Below are positions 62,091 through 64,000 of a stretch of 64,000 nucleotides of DNA, one piece after another. Each line of letters starts with the position of its first letter. Position 1 is the first letter of the stretch. The notes below the pieces were generated by a model. The model was given only the letters and a program-made list of their open reading frames with translations, had not been told where the DNA came from and did no database searches. The stretch comes from an uncultured Ruminococcus sp. Lineage in GTDB: Bacteria > Bacillota > Clostridia > Oscillospirales > Acutalibacteraceae. A program made the translations under genes and the position numbers. The stretch is taken from the NCBI GenBank assembly GCA_902767845.1, contig CACXIV010000012.1:20901-84900 (forward strand), in the 5' to 3' direction.

Positions 62091-62450
62091 ATGAAGAATT
62101 TAAGAATCACAGTAAACGGCACAGCGTACGATGTACAGGTAGAGGAACTCGGCGAGTCCGCGGCTCCCGCGGCTGCACCTGCTCCCGCAAAGGCAGCTCC
62201 GGCGGCAAAGCCCGCTGCTCCGGCAGGCAAGAAGGGCGGAGTCGAGATCAAGGCTCCTATGCCCGGCACGGTCGTAAACGTAGTTGTAGATCCCGGTCAG
62301 GCGGTAAAATCCGGCGACGACCTTGTGTTTATCGAGGCGATGAAGATGGAAACTCCCGTAAAGGCTCCTCAGGACGGCACAGTGGTTACCGTAGAGGTCG
62401 CCAAGGGCGAGGCGGTCGACTCAGGCAAGGTACTTGTAACGCTTAACTAA
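62091..62450 (+). CDS. Biotin carrier protein (1.3S / OadA-C / MmdC-like)
   Basis: A 119-residue biotinyl carrier: a short N-terminal docking segment (LRITVNGTAYDVQVEEL), an Ala/Pro-rich hinge (APAPAKAAPAAKPAAP), and a biotinyl domain with the modified lysine in FIEAMKMETPVKAP. The architecture equals the 1.3S subunit of transcarboxylase and the carriers of sodium-pump decarboxylases. It shuttles the carboxyl group between the two enzymes encoded on either side. BirA would biotinylate it. Confidence 0.95.
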   Translation: MKNLRITVNGTAYDVQVEELGESAAPAAAPAPAKAAPAAKPAAPAGKKGGVEIKAPMPGTVVNVVVDPGQAVKSGDDLVFIEAMKMETPVKAPQDGTVVTVEVAKGEAVDSGKVLVTLN

Positions 62451-62462
62451 GGGGAAATCAAA

Positions 62463-63866
62463 ATGGCAAAAAAAATAAAGATCACAGAGACCGCTCTGCG
62501 CGACGCGCACCAGTCCCTTATCGCCACAAGAATGACGACTGAGGATATGCTGCCGATTCTTGACAAGCTCGATAAGATCGGCTATTACTCGCTCGAATGT
62601 TGGGGCGGAGCGACATACGACGCCTGCCTTCGCTTTTTGAACGAGGATCCGTGGCAGAGGCTCCGCACTATCAAGGAGCACTGCCCCAACACCAAGCTGC
62701 AAATGCTGTTCAGGGGTCAAAACATGCTCGGCTACCGCCACTACGCGGACGACTGCGTTGAGTATCTCGTGCAGCGCTCGATCGCCAACGGTATCGACAT
62801 TATCAGGATATTTGACGCGCTCAACGATATAAAAAATCTAAAGACCGCCATCTCCGCGGCAAACAGGGAGGGCGGCCACGCTCAGGTCGCGGTAAGCTAC
62901 ACCACGGGACCCGTGTTCACCGACGAATACTACGTGGAGTACGCAAAGAGGATCGCCGACGCCGGCGCGGATTCTATCTGCATCAAGGATATGGCGGCGC
63001 TGCTCACTCCGAGCAGGACAGAGAGCCTTGTAAAGGCGATCAAGACCGCTCTGCCCGAGATGCCGCTCCAGATCCACACCCACTACACCTCCGGCCTCGC
63101 CTCGATGTGCCTGCTCAAGGCGGTAGAGGCAGGAGCCGACGCCATAGACACCGCGATCAGTCCGCTCGCGCTGGGAACCTCTCACGCTCCCACCGAGTCG
63201 ATGGTAGCGGCGCTTGAGGGCACCGAGTTCGACACGGGACTCAGCATAAGGAAGCTCGCCGATATCCGCGCCTACTTCATGACCCTGCGCGAGAAGTATA
63301 TCGAAAGCGGACTGCTCGACCCCAAAATGCTCGCGACCGACGCCAAGGCGCTCATCTATCAGGTCCCGGGCGGAATGCTGTCTAACCTGCTTTCTCAGTT
63401 AAAGCAGGCAGGCAAGGAGGATAAGCTCGAGGAGGTGCTCGAGGAAGTTCCGAGGGTGCGCGAGGATTCGGGATATCCGCCGCTCGTAACGCCCACATCA
63501 CAGATCGTCGGCACTCAGGCGGTGTTCAATGTTATCACCGGCAGCCGCTACAGCATGTGTACTCAGGAGTTCAAGGGCATGGTCGCCGGCGAATACGGCA
63601 CAACTCCGATGCCGATCGACCCCGAGTTCCGCAAGAAGATCTGCGGCGATATGGAGATCATCCACGGCAGACCCGCCGACAGGCTCGAGCCGGAGCTTGA
63701 CAAGCTGAGAGCCGAGATCTCAGAGTGGATCGAGCAGGAGGAGGACGTGCTCTCATACGCCCAGTTCCCCAAGGTAGCGCTTGATTTCTTTGAAAAAAGG
63801 CGCAACGCCAAGGTCGGCATCAACGGCGAAAAGCTCGATAAAAAGAATATGATACATCCGATGTAA
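62463..63866 (+). CDS. OadA/5S-type pyruvate-oxaloacetate carboxyltransferase subunit
   Basis: A 467-residue HMGL-like TIM-barrel carboxyltransferase. The metal-site segment is ITETALRDAHQSLIATRM, then LECWGGATYDACLRFL, the carbamylated lysine in SICIKDMAALL, the metal-binding HTHYTSG histidines, and the PYC/OADA C-terminal domain (YQVPGGMLSNL, LVTPTSQIVGTQAV). There is no C-terminal biotinyl domain, as in the 5S subunit of transcarboxylase and in split oxaloacetate decarboxylases. AAGGGG precedes the ATG, 12 bases after the biotin carrier. A strong terminator follows immediately, so no membrane decarboxylase subunit belongs to this operon. Confidence 0.93.
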   Translation: MAKKIKITETALRDAHQSLIATRMTTEDMLPILDKLDKIGYYSLECWGGATYDACLRFLNEDPWQRLRTIKEHCPNTKLQMLFRGQNMLGYRHYADDCVEYLVQRSIANGIDIIRIFDALNDIKNLKTAISAANREGGHAQVAVSYTTGPVFTDEYYVEYAKRIADAGADSICIKDMAALLTPSRTESLVKAIKTALPEMPLQIHTHYTSGLASMCLLKAVEAGADAIDTAISPLALGTSHAPTESMVAALEGTEFDTGLSIRKLADIRAYFMTLREKYIESGLLDPKMLATDAKALIYQVPGGMLSNLLSQLKQAGKEDKLEEVLEEVPRVREDSGYPPLVTPTSQIVGTQAVFNVITGSRYSMCTQEFKGMVAGEYGTTPMPIDPEFRKKICGDMEIIHGRPADRLEPELDKLRAEISEWIEQEEDVLSYAQFPKVALDFFEKRRNAKVGINGEKLDKKNMIHPM

Positions 63867-63868
63867 TC

Positions 63869-63909
63869 AAAAAGCACTATTGACGTTTGACGGTCAATAG
63901 TGCTTTTTT
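63869..63909 (+). terminator. Strong terminator of the transcarboxylase-like operon
   Basis: AAAAAGCACTATTGAC pairs with GTCAATAGTGCTTTTT (16 bp) and ends in T6. The putative group II intron begins just after it. Confidence 0.95.
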
Positions 63910-63910
63910 G

Positions 63911-64000
63911 GTTTGCCCGGAATGGGTAGTAACTCGGTGGTGAAAGTCCACTACACGCTTGGCAGTAGGAAGTGATAGCTGAGGGCAAGGGTGTCCGTCG
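63911..64000 (+). mobile_element. Group II intron, 5' end (cut by window edge)
   Basis: The last 90 bases read GTTTGCCCGGAATGGGT, then GGTGAAAGTCCACTACACGC and GGCAAGGGTGTCCGTCG. This closely follows the 5' domain I of bacterial group II introns that begin GUGUGCCCGGCAUGGGUG and contain GCAAGGGUGUCCGU. The exact 5' splice site is not certain, because the second and third bases differ from the usual GUGYG. Position directly behind an intrinsic terminator is the target choice typical of class C introns. The reverse transcriptase would lie beyond the window. Confidence 0.75.

Overview
This window looks like a chromosome segment from a Ruminococcus-like member of the Clostridia (Oscillospiraceae). 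The evidence is the Firmicute gene order around secE-nusG-rplKAJL and scpAB, strong AGGAGG ribosome-binding sites, sigma-A promoters with 17-bp spacers, a dimeric eukaryote-like glycyl-tRNA synthetase, a GlnRS beside GluRS, and secreted proteins with cohesin-like modules. Species cannot be fixed from the sequence. There is no rRNA, tRNA, CRISPR array or prophage in the window.

Layout. 0-3 kb: the end of accA, a zinc-ribbon membrane protein and a DUF218 protein. 3-7 kb: a leftward murI-ywiB-argS operon followed by a 62-residue protein whose start codon lies in a perfect hairpin. 7-10.6 kb: secE-nusG-rplK-rplA-rplJ-rplL, in which rpmG is fused to secE and rplA and rplL are frameshifted by internal deletions. 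10.6-16 kb: an SDR reductase, glnS, gltX and fba. 16-23 kb: htrA, murA, walJ, rlmH, rqcH. 23-26.6 kb: ilvB-ilvN-ilvC and a DUF896 protein. 26.6-29 kb: a metal P-type ATPase with its ArsR repressor and operator. 29-36 kb: valS, a YtrA-like regulator with its ABC transporter, and bioY under a BirA-type operator. 36-46 kb: small membrane proteins, ackA, tmcAL, glgB, a GT-C membrane enzyme, a patatin and glyQS.

46-55 kb holds four secreted, membrane-anchored proteins, each with its own promoter. They carry cohesin-like modules, X25-like and CBM26-like putative starch-binding modules and TEEP/TEQP repeats. The largest (about 1,588 residues) is interrupted by a 2-bp frameshift inside its last repeat tract, which separates it from its membrane anchor. 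No dockerin is visible, so this is best read as a candidate surface polysaccharide-binding apparatus comparable to the starch adherence proteins of ruminococci.

55-64 kb: rpmB, then a chromosome-segregation and envelope cluster (M50 protease, scpA, scpB, DUF2953 read in frame into GerW/YtfJ, dac, rluB). It is followed by a compact three-gene operon with the subunit set of a biotin-dependent transcarboxylase: a 12S-like carboxyltransferase, a 1.3S-like biotin carrier and a 5S-like OadA. A terminator closes the operon, and directly behind it the window ends inside what looks like the 5' end of a group II intron.

Likely links between genes: BioY can supply biotin to the carboxylase genes; FbaA, IlvBNC, AckA and the transcarboxylase describe a fermentative carbon metabolism; GlgB and the surface proteins point to alpha-glucan use.
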